From contig JBFXAQ010000009.1 in NCBI GenBank assembly GCA_050184115.1, positions 1 to 64,000 on the forward strand: a stretch of 64,000 nt of DNA, in the 5' to 3' direction. Both the position numbers and the translations under genes were made by a program. Source of the DNA: JACKNG01 sp050184115. Lineage in GTDB: Bacteria; Pseudomonadota; Gammaproteobacteria; Ga0077536. Below the pieces are notes generated by a model. That model was not told where the DNA came from, searched no databases, and worked only from the letters and a program-made list of their open reading frames with translations. Of the stretch, positions 41,089 to 50,415 are shown piece by piece (position 1 is the stretch's first letter; every line of letters begins with the position of its first letter).

Positions 41089-42465
41089 TCATCGCGCCGG
41101 CCTCGCGCCGAGTGCGGCAAGGAAGCAACCGGCCCAGTGGTGGATGTCGTTCTGCTCGATGACGTCCATCGCCGCGCGCCAGCGCCGGCGACGTTCGTCC
41201 AGCGGCATGCGCAGGGCGGTCAGGATGGCATCGGCCACCGCATCGCGGTCGTGCGGGTTGACCAGCAACTGGCTGTCGAGTTCGTGGGCGGCACCGGTCA
41301 GCTCGGACAACACCAGCACGCCGGGGTCCGCCGCGTCCTGCGCGGCGACGTACTCCTTCGCCACCAGGTTCATGCCGTCGCGCAGCGGCGTCACCAGGCC
41401 GACCCGGGCCAGCGCCAGGAAATTCATCACCGTCGGCCGCGCGTAGGACTTGTTGAGGTAGCGCAGCGGCACCCAGTCGAACTCGGCGTAGCGGCCGTTG
41501 ATCTCGCCGACCAGGGCTTCGAGGCGCTGGCGCAGCGCGTGGTATTCCGGCACGTCCTCGCGCGAGGGCTGCGCGACCTGCAGGTAGACCACGTTGCCGA
41601 CCGTCTCGGGGTAGCTGTCGAGGAGGTGCTGGTAGGCGAGGAAACGCTCCGGCAGGCCCTTGGAATAATCGAGCCGATCGATGCCGATGACCAGGGCGCG
41701 GCCGTGCAGGCTCTGTTCGAGCCGGCGCACGGTGCGCACGTCGCGCCCGCTGCCGAGCACCGCGCGCACGTCGCCGGGATCGAGGCTGATGGGAAAGGCG
41801 GCCACGTGCGAACGATCGCGACCCCAGCGGATGTTGCCGTCGTCGTCGACCGCCGCGCCGGTGCCACGCCGGATGCAGTCGAGGAAGTTGTCGCGATCGT
41901 TGACGGTCTGGAAACCGATCAGGTCGTAGGCGGCGAACGACCACAGCAATTGCACGTGACCGGGCAGCGCACGCAACACGTCGTAGGGCGGAAACGGGAT
42001 GTGCAGGAAGAAACCCATGCGCCCCGTGACGCCGGCGGCGCGCAATTCCTGGCCGAGCGGCACGAGGTGGTAGTCGTGCACCCACACGGTGTCGCCGTCC
42101 TCGAGCACCTGCAGGAGCTTGCGCGCGAGGTAGGCGTTGGTGCGCCGGTAGCCTTCACGGAAGGCGCCGGCGAACTGCATGGCGTCGATGCGGTAATGGA
42201 ACAGCGGCCACAACACGCGGTTGGCGTAGCCCTTGTAGTACTCCTCGTAGTCGCGGCGCGCCAGCGGCACGGTGGCATAGCGGATGCCGTCGACCGTGTC
42301 CTGCTGCGGCATGCGCCGGGTGCTCTCGGCAACGCTGCCGTCCCAGCCGAACCACACCCCGCCTTGCTTGCGCAGGGCCGCGTTCAGCGCGACCGCGAGC
42401 CCGCCCGGCGCGCTGCCCTGGCGCGGCACCGTGCAGCGGTTGGAGACGACGACCAGTCGGCTCAA
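41089..42465 (-). CDS. otsA: Trehalose-6-phosphate synthase (GT20)
   Basis: The 458-residue product is a GT20 enzyme: 'LVVVSNRCTVPRQGSAPGGLAVALNAAL', 'WVHDYHLVPLGQELR', 'FFLHIPFPPYDVLRALP', 'IGIDRLDYSKGLPERFLAYQHLL' and 'PLRDGMNLVAKEYVAAQ' are the substrate- and UDP-binding blocks. It makes trehalose-6-phosphate from UDP-glucose and glucose-6-phosphate. The start is a TTG overlapping the GH15 stop (TTGA), with GGGAGGGCGAG as ribosome site; no ATG or GTG is available before the conserved N-terminus. Confidence 0.93.
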   Translation of the reverse strand: MSRLVVVSNRCTVPRQGSAPGGLAVALNAALRKQGGVWFGWDGSVAESTRRMPQQDTVDGIRYATVPLARRDYEEYYKGYANRVLWPLFHYRIDAMQFAGAFREGYRRTNAYLARKLLQVLEDGDTVWVHDYHLVPLGQELRAAGVTGRMGFFLHIPFPPYDVLRALPGHVQLLWSFAAYDLIGFQTVNDRDNFLDCIRRGTGAAVDDDGNIRWGRDRSHVAAFPISLDPGDVRAVLGSGRDVRTVRRLEQSLHGRALVIGIDRLDYSKGLPERFLAYQHLLDSYPETVGNVVYLQVAQPSREDVPEYHALRQRLEALVGEINGRYAEFDWVPLRYLNKSYARPTVMNFLALARVGLVTPLRDGMNLVAKEYVAAQDAADPGVLVLSELTGAAHELDSQLLVNPHDRDAVADAILTALRMPLDERRRRWRAAMDVIEQNDIHHWAGCFLAALGARPAR

Positions 42466-44243
42466 AACTCGCCCTCCCACGGCGCCGACAGGCGCAGCGC
42501 GCAGTTGATGAGGCCGACCATGCTGTAGGTCTGTGGGAAGTTGCCCCACAGCTCGCCGTTGGCCGTGTCGATGTCCTCGGACAGCAGGCCGAGGGGGTTG
42601 AGGTGGGTCAGCAGTTTCTCGAACAGCGCGCGCGCCTCGTCGACCCGGCCGACGGCGTGCAGCGCGTCGACGAACCAGAACGAGCACACCGTGAAGGCCG
42701 TTTCCGGCAACCCGAAGTCGTCGGCGGTGGCGTAACGCAGCAGGTAGTCGCCGCGCTTGAGCAGGCGCTCGGCCGCCGCCACCGTGCCGTGGAAGCGCGG
42801 GTCGCCGGCGTCGACGAAGCCGAGCTGGGCGAGCAGCAGCAGGCTCGCGTCCATGTCCTGCCCGCCGAAGCTCTCGGCGAAGGCGCCGAGTTCGGCATTC
42901 CAGGCCCGCATGCAGATGTCCGCATGCATGGCGTCGGCGCGGGCGCGCCAGGCGGCGTAGCGCTCCTCGAGGCCGAGCCGGCCGGCGATGCGTGCGAGGC
43001 GATCGCAGGCCGCCCAGCACATCACCGCCGAGAAGGTGTGCACCTTGGCGATGCCGCGGTATTCCCACAGGCCGGCATCGGGCTGGTCGTAGGCCTCGGC
43101 CGCGCGCTCGCCGAGGATCTCGAGCTGGCGGAACAGGCTGGCGTCGCCCGGACGCCGCAGGCGTTCGTCGTAGAAGACATGTGCGGCAGCGAGGATGGCG
43201 GCGCCGTAGACGTCGTTCTGCTGCTGCACGTAGGCGGCGTTGCCCATGCGCACCGGCCCCATGCCGCGGTAGCCGGGCAGTTCGTCGACGACGCGTTCCT
43301 CGATGCGCGCCTGGCCGCTGATGCAGTAGACCGGCTGCAGCTGGCCGTCGGTGGAATCGGCGACGCGGTTGATGATGTATCCGAGGTACTGCTCCATGGT
43401 CTGGGTCGCACCGAGACGGGTCAGCGCGGCGACCACGAACCACGCATCGCGCAGCCAGCAGTAGCGATAGTCCCAGTTGCGTCCGCTGTCGGCGGCCTCC
43501 GGGATGGAACTGGTGACGGCGGCGATGATGGCGCCGGTGTCGTCGAAGGCGTTGAGCTTGAGGGTGATGGCGGCGCGGATCACCTCGCGCTGCCATTCGA
43601 AGGGGATGCCGAGGTAGCGCACCCACTCCGCCCAGTAGTCGCAGGTCTGCTCGCGGAAGCGCTCGGCCAGCGGGCCGACCGCCTCGGGGCAGGTCTCGTC
43701 CGGGCCGAGCAGGAAGGTCAACGGGCCATCCATCACGAACGGCAGTTCTTCCAGCACGGCCGACAACGAGGCGTCGGTGGTCAGGCGCAGGACCTGCTCC
43801 GGCAGCACGTAGCGGATGTGGTTGCTGCCGTGGGTGATGGTCACCGGCGCGGCGCCGTGCGCGGCCCGTGGAGCGAGCCTGACCCGCACGCGCGGCGTGC
43901 CCGCGATGCGCCGCAGCTGGCGCACCAGCATCACCGGGCGGAAGGTGCGGCCGTACTGTTTGAAGCGCGGCGCGAAATCGGTGACCTCGATGCACGCGCC
44001 GTCATCGCCGTGGAGACGCGTGACCAGCACGGCGGTGTTCTTGACGTAATGCTGCTCGCCATGGGTGCAGCCGATGAGCTCGATGGCGAAGCGCCCGCCC
44101 GGATCGTCGTCGGCGCGCAGCAGGGCGTCGAACACGGGCTCACCGTCGAGCCGTGGCAGGCAGGCCCACACGATGTCGGCGCGGGCATCGACCAGCGCCG
44201 CGATGGTGGAATTGCCGATGAGGCCGAGATCGAGCGAGGTCAT
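42462..44243 (-). CDS. Glycoside hydrolase family 15 protein, probable trehalase
   Basis: The 593-residue cytosolic product starts 'LDLGLIGNSTIAALVDARADIVWACLPRLDGEPVFDALL' and has 'RNWDYRYCWLRDAWFVVAAL', 'YRGMGPVRMGNAAYVQQQNDVYG' and 'NFPQTYSMVGLINCALRLS', the layout of bacterial GH15 glucoamylase-like proteins, several of which are trehalases. The WDYR-WLRDA block binds the non-reducing glucose. Its place between otsB and otsA, with ATGA and TTGA overlaps on both sides, suggests it cleaves trehalose or controls its level, with the final gene glk recycling glucose. Confidence 0.9.
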   Translation of the reverse strand: MTSLDLGLIGNSTIAALVDARADIVWACLPRLDGEPVFDALLRADDDPGGRFAIELIGCTHGEQHYVKNTAVLVTRLHGDDGACIEVTDFAPRFKQYGRTFRPVMLVRQLRRIAGTPRVRVRLAPRAAHGAAPVTITHGSNHIRYVLPEQVLRLTTDASLSAVLEELPFVMDGPLTFLLGPDETCPEAVGPLAERFREQTCDYWAEWVRYLGIPFEWQREVIRAAITLKLNAFDDTGAIIAAVTSSIPEAADSGRNWDYRYCWLRDAWFVVAALTRLGATQTMEQYLGYIINRVADSTDGQLQPVYCISGQARIEERVVDELPGYRGMGPVRMGNAAYVQQQNDVYGAAILAAAHVFYDERLRRPGDASLFRQLEILGERAAEAYDQPDAGLWEYRGIAKVHTFSAVMCWAACDRLARIAGRLGLEERYAAWRARADAMHADICMRAWNAELGAFAESFGGQDMDASLLLLAQLGFVDAGDPRFHGTVAAAERLLKRGDYLLRYATADDFGLPETAFTVCSFWFVDALHAVGRVDEARALFEKLLTHLNPLGLLSEDIDTANGELWGNFPQTYSMVGLINCALRLSAPWEGEF

Positions 44244-44989
44244 GAGAGCGTCTCCGTCGTCGCGCCGAGCGCACGCGCCAGCCAGGCGCGCACCGCCGCC
44301 GGGTCGGCCAGGCGGGCCTTGGCGAGGGTGTCGCCCGCGCCCACCTTGATGCTCGTACCGCCGCGTGCGTTGATCACTTCGAAGCCGTGTTCGTCGGTGC
44401 GATCGTCACCGATGAACACGGCGCGGCGGCCCGCGAAGGGCGCTTCGGCCATGAAGGCGGTGATCGCCGTGCCCTTGTCGGCACCGGCGGCACGGACCTC
44501 GATGACCTCGTGACCTCGTTGCACGACCAGTTCGGGCGGCAGCTCGGCGGCCAATATCGCGGCGAACTCGAGCACGCGTGCGGCGGCGCTCGGTGCCGCG
44601 CGGTAGTGCAGTGCCAACGCGGCGCCCTTGTCCTCGACCAGCAGCCCGGGCTCGCGCGCGGCGAAGCCATGCAGGCGCGCGCCGGGGGGTTCGAGCAGCG
44701 CTCGCAGGCCGGACGGCGGCGGGTACACGCGACCGTGCGCGTCACGGCGTTCGAGGCCGTGCAGCCCGGCGACCGGCAGGACCAGCGGTGCGAGCAGGCG
44801 ATCGAGGGTGGCGAGGTTGCGCCCGGTGACCACCGCGAGTGCACCGGCGCAGGCCGCCGCAAGCCGTTCGAGCAGGTCGAGCAGGGTCGGCGACACGTTC
44901 ACCGCGAGCGGCGTGTCGCCGAACTCGATCAACGTGCCGTCGAGATCGAGGAAAAGCGCGGTGGTGCGGGGATCGAACGGCTCTGGCAT
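44240..44989 (-). CDS. otsB: Trehalose-6-phosphate phosphatase
   Basis: The 249-residue product is a HAD-superfamily Cof/T6PP phosphatase: 'ALFLDLDGTLIEFGDTP' contains the DxDxT nucleophile motif, 'VVTGRNLATLDRLL' follows, and 'DKGTAITAF' plus 'VFIGDDRTDEHGFEVIN' form motifs III and IV. It dephosphorylates trehalose-6-phosphate to trehalose. It opens the operon otsB-GH15-otsA-glk. Trehalose protects against osmotic and desiccation stress, which fits an environmental bacterium. Confidence 0.93.
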   Translation of the reverse strand: MPEPFDPRTTALFLDLDGTLIEFGDTPLAVNVSPTLLDLLERLAAACAGALAVVTGRNLATLDRLLAPLVLPVAGLHGLERRDAHGRVYPPPSGLRALLEPPGARLHGFAAREPGLLVEDKGAALALHYRAAPSAAARVLEFAAILAAELPPELVVQRGHEVIEVRAAGADKGTAITAFMAEAPFAGRRAVFIGDDRTDEHGFEVINARGGTSIKVGAGDTLAKARLADPAAVRAWLARALGATTETLS

Positions 44990-45025
44990 CGGCGACGGGT
45001 CGGCGGCAAGGCCTCGAGATTGTAA

Positions 45026-45052
45026 CGGCTGGCCCGCGGACCGCCAGCCGTG
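45026..45052 (-). terminator. Candidate terminator after the ankyrin gene
   Basis: ACGGCTGGC and GCCAGCCGT form a perfect 9-base stem with a 9-base loop, 7 bases beyond the ankyrin stop codon, followed on the minus strand by TACAATCT. The tail is only weakly U-rich. Confidence 0.5.
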
Positions 45053-45058
45053 CGGCGT

Positions 45059-46657
45059 TCAGCGCGGCTCGACACAGGTGCCGCCGGACGCTGGCAACCG
45101 CGCCGCGCTCGTGCGCCGCAGGCGTCGCGCAAGACAAGCCGCGCTCTCGTCACCGGCTGCGCGGCCCGTCGTCGGCACGCCGGCGGCGAGCAGGCGGTCG
45201 ATCACGGCGGCGCGATCGGCGGTCTCCAGGGCGTGGTGCAGGGCCGTGTAGCCGTGGGCATCGCGCCGCGCCGGATCGGCGCCAGCGGCGAGCAGTGCAT
45301 CGATGAACGCGAGATCCTGCATGCGGCTGGCGCGCATGAGGGCGGTCTGCCCCGTGTCATCGGCGACGTTCGGATCGGCGCCGAGTTCGAGCAGCGCGAA
45401 GACGAACCCGCGTTCGTCCGGCACCGGCGTCAAGCGCTTGATCAGCAGCGGCACGCCGTCGATCCGGCTGCGCGACGGGTCGGCGCCGGCCGCGACCAGG
45501 CGCTGCATGAGTTCGCGGTCGGCGCGCCGCGGCGACAGCGCGGCGAGCGCGTCGCGGCCGCGTGAATCGGTGAGGCCGGCGTCCGCGCCATGGGCGAGCA
45601 ACCGTTCGACGATGGCCGTGCCGCGTTCGTCGCCGACCACTGCGTTGAGATACGGCGCGTCGGCGGCGTCGGCGCCATGGCCGAGCAGCACCTCGACCAT
45701 CGCCCCATCACGCCGCTCGACGGCGTGCGCGAGGGCGTCGGCGGACGCTGCACCGAGATCGAGCAACAGGCCGACCAGTGCCGCATCGCCGCCGCGCATG
45801 GCGGCATCGAGGGCGCGGCCGACGGTGTCGCGTCCACCGTCATCGAGGCGCGCGCCGCGGGCGTGGAAACGCTCCAAGGCGTTCGCCTGGCGCTGTTCGA
45901 TGGCGGCAAGCAGCGGCGTGCGCCCGCCGCCGCAGGACACGCGCGGGTCGGCGCCGGCGGCGAGCAGGGCTTCGACACGCGCCAGGCGCAGCGCATCGAG
46001 CGCACCCTCGATGCCGGCGTTGACGGCCGTGCACAAGGGTGGCGGGTCCGCGCCGGACGCGCGATCGGGATCGACGCCGGCGATGAGCAACTGCCGCATC
46101 ACCGCGTCGCGCCCGTTGCGCACGGCGCCGGCCAGCGCGCCCGCCGCGGCGTCACCGTCGAGCGGCAGGCCGGCGGCGAGCAGGAGCGCGAGGGCCTCGC
46201 CGTCGGCCTGCCCGGCTGCCGCCCGGAGCAGTTCCGGGGCGATCTCCACCCGCGTCGGATCGGCACCACCCGCGCGCAAGGTCGCCAGGCGCGCGGCATC
46301 GAGACGGCCGCTCCGCACGGCCTCGAGGAGCGCCTGGTCGGCCGGCGCGCTGACCGCGCGCCAGGTCTCGGCGAGGTGTCGCGGGACGTCATTCACGCTC
46401 GCCCACAGCCACAGCTGCGATCCACCCACGACGAGCGTGTAGACGAACACCACGCCGAAGGCGAGGTGCTGCTCGCGCCGCCAGGCCAGCACCAGGGCCG
46501 GCGGCAGCGCGAGCACGTGAACGGCGAGCGCGCCGAGCCAGGGCAGGATCAAGGCCAGCGCCTCGGGTCCGTCCGGCACCAGCGCGGCACTGACGCCGAG
46601 CACAGCCAGCGCCGCCACGCACAGCAGCCACAGGCGCCATGGGCCGAAGCCTTTCAT
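45059..46657 (-). CDS. Membrane-anchored ankyrin-repeat protein
   Basis: The 532-residue product has three N-terminal membrane helices (about residues 8-28, 33-55 and 63-85) and about ten ankyrin-type repeats in the rest ('GRTPLLAAIEQRQANALERFHARGARLDD', 'GQTALMRASRMQDLAFIDALLAAGADPARRDAHGYTALHHALE' are typical). The repeats probably face the cytosol or periplasm and bind proteins. Its ATG overlaps the preceding gene's stop (ATGA), so it is co-translated with the GT39-like membrane protein. No specific partner is known. Confidence 0.85.
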   Translation of the reverse strand: MKGFGPWRLWLLCVAALAVLGVSAALVPDGPEALALILPWLGALAVHVLALPPALVLAWRREQHLAFGVVFVYTLVVGGSQLWLWASVNDVPRHLAETWRAVSAPADQALLEAVRSGRLDAARLATLRAGGADPTRVEIAPELLRAAAGQADGEALALLLAAGLPLDGDAAAGALAGAVRNGRDAVMRQLLIAGVDPDRASGADPPPLCTAVNAGIEGALDALRLARVEALLAAGADPRVSCGGGRTPLLAAIEQRQANALERFHARGARLDDGGRDTVGRALDAAMRGGDAALVGLLLDLGAASADALAHAVERRDGAMVEVLLGHGADAADAPYLNAVVGDERGTAIVERLLAHGADAGLTDSRGRDALAALSPRRADRELMQRLVAAGADPSRSRIDGVPLLIKRLTPVPDERGFVFALLELGADPNVADDTGQTALMRASRMQDLAFIDALLAAGADPARRDAHGYTALHHALETADRAAVIDRLLAAGVPTTGRAAGDESAACLARRLRRTSAARLPASGGTCVEPR

Positions 46658-48594
46658 CGTCGCCCGGCGCCGTCGTCATGGCGTTCGACCCGGCGGAAGG
46701 TGCGTGCCAGTGCCGCGGCCTGGCGCGCGAGTTCCTCGCCACCGAGCCGCGCGTCGAGGGCGGCCGCGGCCTTGCCGTCACCGCGCGCGGCGAGCGCGAG
46801 CAGCAGGGCGTCGTCGCAGGGACGCGCGACGCAGGTCGCCGCAGCGAAGCCGCCGCCGACGCCGAGGCCGCTCAGCAGCAGCGCGGCCAGCGCGCGGTCG
46901 CGCTCGGGCCCCGGCGCCGCCGCCAGCGGTTCCAGCCAGGCGCGCGCCGCGGCATCCTCGCCCGCGCGCCAGGCGAGGATGCCGAGCACGCGCTGCGCAA
47001 CCGGCGAATCGCCTGCGCTCACCCGGCAGGCCGCAACGATCGGCGCCATCGCGCCATCGTCCTGCGCGCCGCGCAACCAGGCATTGAAACGGGCCACGCA
47101 GCCGATCTCGAGCGCCGCGCCGTGGCCCGGCTGGCGCCGTAGCGCGGCGGCCGCGTGGCCGAGCGCGGCATCGGCGTCGCCGGTCTCCAGTGCGGCGCGC
47201 GCGAGCAGCAGTTCGTCCTGCACGACCGTACGCTCGCGCTCCGCCGCCGGCAGCGGCACGAGGCTCGCGCCGCCCAGCAGCAGGCTCACGCCAACGGCGC
47301 GCCGGAGGCGTCGCGGCGCGAGCGTCGACAGGCGCGTGATGCCGCCGGCGAGGATGGCGAGCAACGGCACCAGCGGCAGCCGAAAACGCGCACTGACGTA
47401 GGTCAGCAGCAGCGCGCCGGCCATGGACAGCATCAGCGCGGCGAAGAGCAGCGCGGTGCGGCGCGAGGGCAGCGTCGATGCGCCGAGCAGGCCGAGGATC
47501 AGCAGCACGCTCCAGCCGAGGGGGTTGGGTGCCAGCCACGGCGAGCGTGCCTTGTGCACGTAGTAGGTCTTGTTGTTGTACTGCTCGAAGTCGTTCAGCA
47601 GGTACCAGGCCTTGCGCACGAGGAGCGCGAGCCAGGCGATCGGATCGTCGGCGATGTCGGCGCGCAGTCGTGCGCGCCAGTAGGCGCTCATGGAAGCGAT
47701 ATCGGCGCGTGCTCCCGGACGATCAGCGCGGTAACGTCGCTCGGCCTCGAGGCGCGCCGGGTTGAGGCCCTCGCTGTAGCTCGCCAGACGCGTCGCCTGC
47801 TCGAAGTAGCGGCCATTGGCGCCCCGGTGGTTGGCCGCCCAGAGGTCGAACGCGCCCTGCCAGGGCAGCACGCGAAACTCGTCGGACAGGGCATGGTTGA
47901 TCGCGCCCATAGCGCCGAGCAGGAGCAGCGCGGGGGCAACGCCGGCGACGAGCGGCGCCAGCCGCCCCCGTCCCCGTCCGCGGGTGGTGGCAAGGACCAG
48001 CCACCAGGCCGGCAGGCAGGCCAGCAGTTGCGGGCGCGCGAGCCCGGCGAGGACGAAGCAGGTCGTCGCCAGCACGGTTGCGGGCACGCCCCCTGGCGGC
48101 CTCGTATCGAGTACGGAGAGTGCGCCGCGCACGGCGGCCAGCACCAGGGCGACGGCCAGCGTGATGTCGAGCGGGTCGGCGGCGAAATGCAGTACCACCG
48201 GGTTCAGGCCGTAGAGCAGCGCGGCCAGCGCGGTCGCGCCCGGCCGCTGCCACAGGTACCGCGCGCTGCTCCATACCAGCGCCGTGCTCGCGAGGTGCAG
48301 CGCGCCGTTCAACAGGCGCGCGGCGAAGGCGAGATCGTCCGCGGTCACACCGAGTTGCATCAGCCCGGCGAGGAGCGCCGGGTAGAGCGGCGCGCGATAG
48401 AAGGGTTCGTGCGGCAGGCTGCCGGTCGCGATGGCCTCGGCCAGCGCCAGCATCTCGCGACCGTCCAGCACCGGGTGCAGTCCGAGCGGCGTCGCGCTGT
48501 ACCAGAGCAGGAAACCGGCCGTGTACACCGTCACCGCGCCGCCGACCAGCAGTGCCCAGCGTCGCCCGGGGCTCGATCCTGCCGCTGTCGTCAT
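46654..48594 (-). CDS. GT39-like polytopic membrane glycosyltransferase
   Basis: The 646-residue product has about 10 membrane helices; 'LHPVLDGREMLALAEAIATGSLPHEPFYRAPLYPALLAGLMQ' contains the D-x-x and Pro-rich loop between TM1 and TM2 that is typical of GT-C (GT39/ArnT-like) enzymes using polyprenyl-phosphate sugars. After the membrane part comes a TPR-like tail ('ARAALETGDADAALGHAAAALRRQPGHGAALEIG'). It likely transfers a sugar in the periplasm to a protein or lipid. The long upstream frame extension is not used; MTTAAGSSP is the start. It forms an operon with the ankyrin protein. Confidence 0.75.
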   Translation of the reverse strand: MTTAAGSSPGRRWALLVGGAVTVYTAGFLLWYSATPLGLHPVLDGREMLALAEAIATGSLPHEPFYRAPLYPALLAGLMQLGVTADDLAFAARLLNGALHLASTALVWSSARYLWQRPGATALAALLYGLNPVVLHFAADPLDITLAVALVLAAVRGALSVLDTRPPGGVPATVLATTCFVLAGLARPQLLACLPAWWLVLATTRGRGRGRLAPLVAGVAPALLLLGAMGAINHALSDEFRVLPWQGAFDLWAANHRGANGRYFEQATRLASYSEGLNPARLEAERRYRADRPGARADIASMSAYWRARLRADIADDPIAWLALLVRKAWYLLNDFEQYNNKTYYVHKARSPWLAPNPLGWSVLLILGLLGASTLPSRRTALLFAALMLSMAGALLLTYVSARFRLPLVPLLAILAGGITRLSTLAPRRLRRAVGVSLLLGGASLVPLPAAERERTVVQDELLLARAALETGDADAALGHAAAALRRQPGHGAALEIGCVARFNAWLRGAQDDGAMAPIVAACRVSAGDSPVAQRVLGILAWRAGEDAAARAWLEPLAAAPGPERDRALAALLLSGLGVGGGFAAATCVARPCDDALLLALAARGDGKAAAALDARLGGEELARQAAALARTFRRVERHDDGAGRR

Positions 48595-48685
48595 CGAACT
48601 CGTGCCACAATCGCGCTCCTCCGGGGCGCCGAAATTACCACGCGACACGCCGTCGCGACGGCGGTCGGACACAAGGGGAGAAGAC

Positions 48686-49501
48686 ATGCAGGATTTCACC
48701 GACAAGGTCGCGGTCATCACCGGCGGCGCCAGCGGCATCGGCCTCGCCGTCGCCGCACAGCTCGCCGCCGCCGGCGCGAAGCTCGTGCTGGCCGACATCG
48801 AGCGCGGCGTGCTCGACCAGCGCGTCGCCGAGTTCAACGCCCGCGGCACGCCCTGCGTCGGCCGCGTCACCGACGTCGCCGAACGTGAACAGGTGCAGGC
48901 CCTCGCCAACCACGCCTGGGAGTGCTTCGGCCAGGTCGACATCGTCATGAACAACGCCGGCGTCGCGGTGTTCGGGCCGACCCAGGAGATGACCCATGAC
49001 GACTGGAAATGGACCGTCGACGTCAACCTGTGGGGCTGCATCCACGGCGTCGAGTGTTTCGTACCGCGCATGATCGCCCAAGGTAGCGGTGGCCACGTAC
49101 TGTTCACCGCGAGCTTCGCCGGCCTCGTCGCCAACCGCGAACTCGGCCCCTACAACGTGACCAAGGCGGCGGTCGTCGCGCTCGCCGAGTCGCTGCGCAA
49201 GGACGTGCGCGAGCACGGCATCGGCGTCTCCGTGTTGTGCCCGATGCGCGTGTCCAGCAACATCGACTTCAGCGCGCGCAATCGTCCCGATACGCTCGGC
49301 GGCCCGACCGCCAACCGCACCTATACCGACGAGGAGCGCGCCGCGCTCGACGGCCGCCTGCTCGACGTCGCGCCGGTCGCGGCGCTGGTGCTCGATGCCA
49401 TCCGCGACAACGAGCTCTACATCCACACCCACCGCGAGGCCCGCGCTTATTTCGACAAGCGCGCCGAGCGCATCAGCGCGGCGTTCGAGCGGGCACTGTG
49501 A
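48686..49501 (+). CDS. Short-chain dehydrogenase/reductase (SDR)
   Basis: The 271-residue product has the classical SDR motifs: 'VAVITGGASGIGLAVAAQL' (GxxxGxG coenzyme site), 'VMNNAGVAVFGP' (NNAG), the catalytic Ser in 'LFTASFAGLVANRELGPYNVTKAAVVAL' and the YxxxK Tyr/Lys in 'GPYNVTKAA'. It oxidises or reduces alcohols and ketones with NAD(P)H in the cytosol. AAGGGGAGAAGAC before the ATG is a good ribosome site. It is divergent from the GT39 operon by 91 bases. Confidence 0.9.
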   Translation: MQDFTDKVAVITGGASGIGLAVAAQLAAAGAKLVLADIERGVLDQRVAEFNARGTPCVGRVTDVAEREQVQALANHAWECFGQVDIVMNNAGVAVFGPTQEMTHDDWKWTVDVNLWGCIHGVECFVPRMIAQGSGGHVLFTASFAGLVANRELGPYNVTKAAVVALAESLRKDVREHGIGVSVLCPMRVSSNIDFSARNRPDTLGGPTANRTYTDEERAALDGRLLDVAPVAALVLDAIRDNELYIHTHREARAYFDKRAERISAAFERAL

Positions 49502-49638
49502 GGCGCGCCGCCGGGCTGCTGGCAATAGCGACCGCGTAACGATTGTTCACGTTCAGCACGAGCGCCGCACGGTGACCGGAGCCGTCGCCGCGGATAGCAT
49601 CGATGGCATACAACGCCATCTCAAGGAGAGAAGTCGTG

Positions 49639-50307
49639 ATGAAACGCCTGTCCAGAGCCGTCGGAACGGCCATCGTTCTGACGCTTGCCACGAGTGCCCA
49701 CGCGAACCCGATCATCTTCGACAACATGGCCGTCGTCGATTTCGGTTTCGGTAGCGACTACGACTTCGGCGGCGGTCAGTTCATCGCCGACGATTTCACC
49801 CTTCAAGCGGGCGCGAACACCATCACCGACATCCACTGGACGGGCTTCTACGGCACCGCCGACACCCCACTCGCGAACGATGACTTCGACATTTTCATCT
49901 ACGCCGACGCAGGCGGTATTCCGGATGTGGGCAACGTCGTGCTCAGCCTCACCGGCATTACCAACGCCAACCGGACCGATACCGGTATCGATGTGAGCGT
50001 CGGCATTCCCTTCGACCTCTATGCGTATGCCATCGACATCACGCCGCTCACGCTGACGGCCAACACCACGTACTGGCTCTCGATCGTCAACGACACGACG
50101 GCCGATCTGGACGATTGGTGGGCGTGGGGAACCGACAGTCAGGGCAGCGGCATCGCCAGCTCGAACAACCAGGTGACCTGGAATGTTTCGACACGTGCGG
50201 CGGATTTCCAGCTGACCGGGCAGGCGATTCCGGAGCCTGCGGGAGTGGCGCTGCTGACGCTGGGTATCGCAGGTCTCAGGCGCGGACGCCGGCGTCATCG
50301 CGCCTGA
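49639..50307 (+). CDS. PEP-CTERM sorting-domain protein
   Basis: The 222-residue precursor has a signal peptide (MKRLSRAVGTAIVLTLATSAHA), a body with beta-sandwich pattern 'GGQFIADDFTLQAGANTITDIHWTGFYG' and 'ANTTYWLSIVND', and the tail 'AIPEPAGVALLTLGIAGLRRGRRRHRA'. This is a standard PEP-CTERM protein. An AAGGAGAG ribosome site precedes the ATG. Downstream a 9-base inverted repeat (50374-50382 / 50402-50410) separates it from the converging RND gene and might terminate both. The composition is slightly less GC-biased than in neighbours. Confidence 0.85.
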   Translation: MKRLSRAVGTAIVLTLATSAHANPIIFDNMAVVDFGFGSDYDFGGGQFIADDFTLQAGANTITDIHWTGFYGTADTPLANDDFDIFIYADAGGIPDVGNVVLSLTGITNANRTDTGIDVSVGIPFDLYAYAIDITPLTLTANTTYWLSIVNDTTADLDDWWAWGTDSQGSGIASSNNQVTWNVSTRAADFQLTGQAIPEPAGVALLTLGIAGLRRGRRRHRA

Positions 50308-50415
50308 ACCCGCGACGCCAGCCGGAACCTTCCACGGCCGACACGCAACCCACCACCCCACCCGCGTCTCCGCGGTGAGCGGCCGCTGCCGCCGACGGTA
50401 CCCGCTCACCCCACT

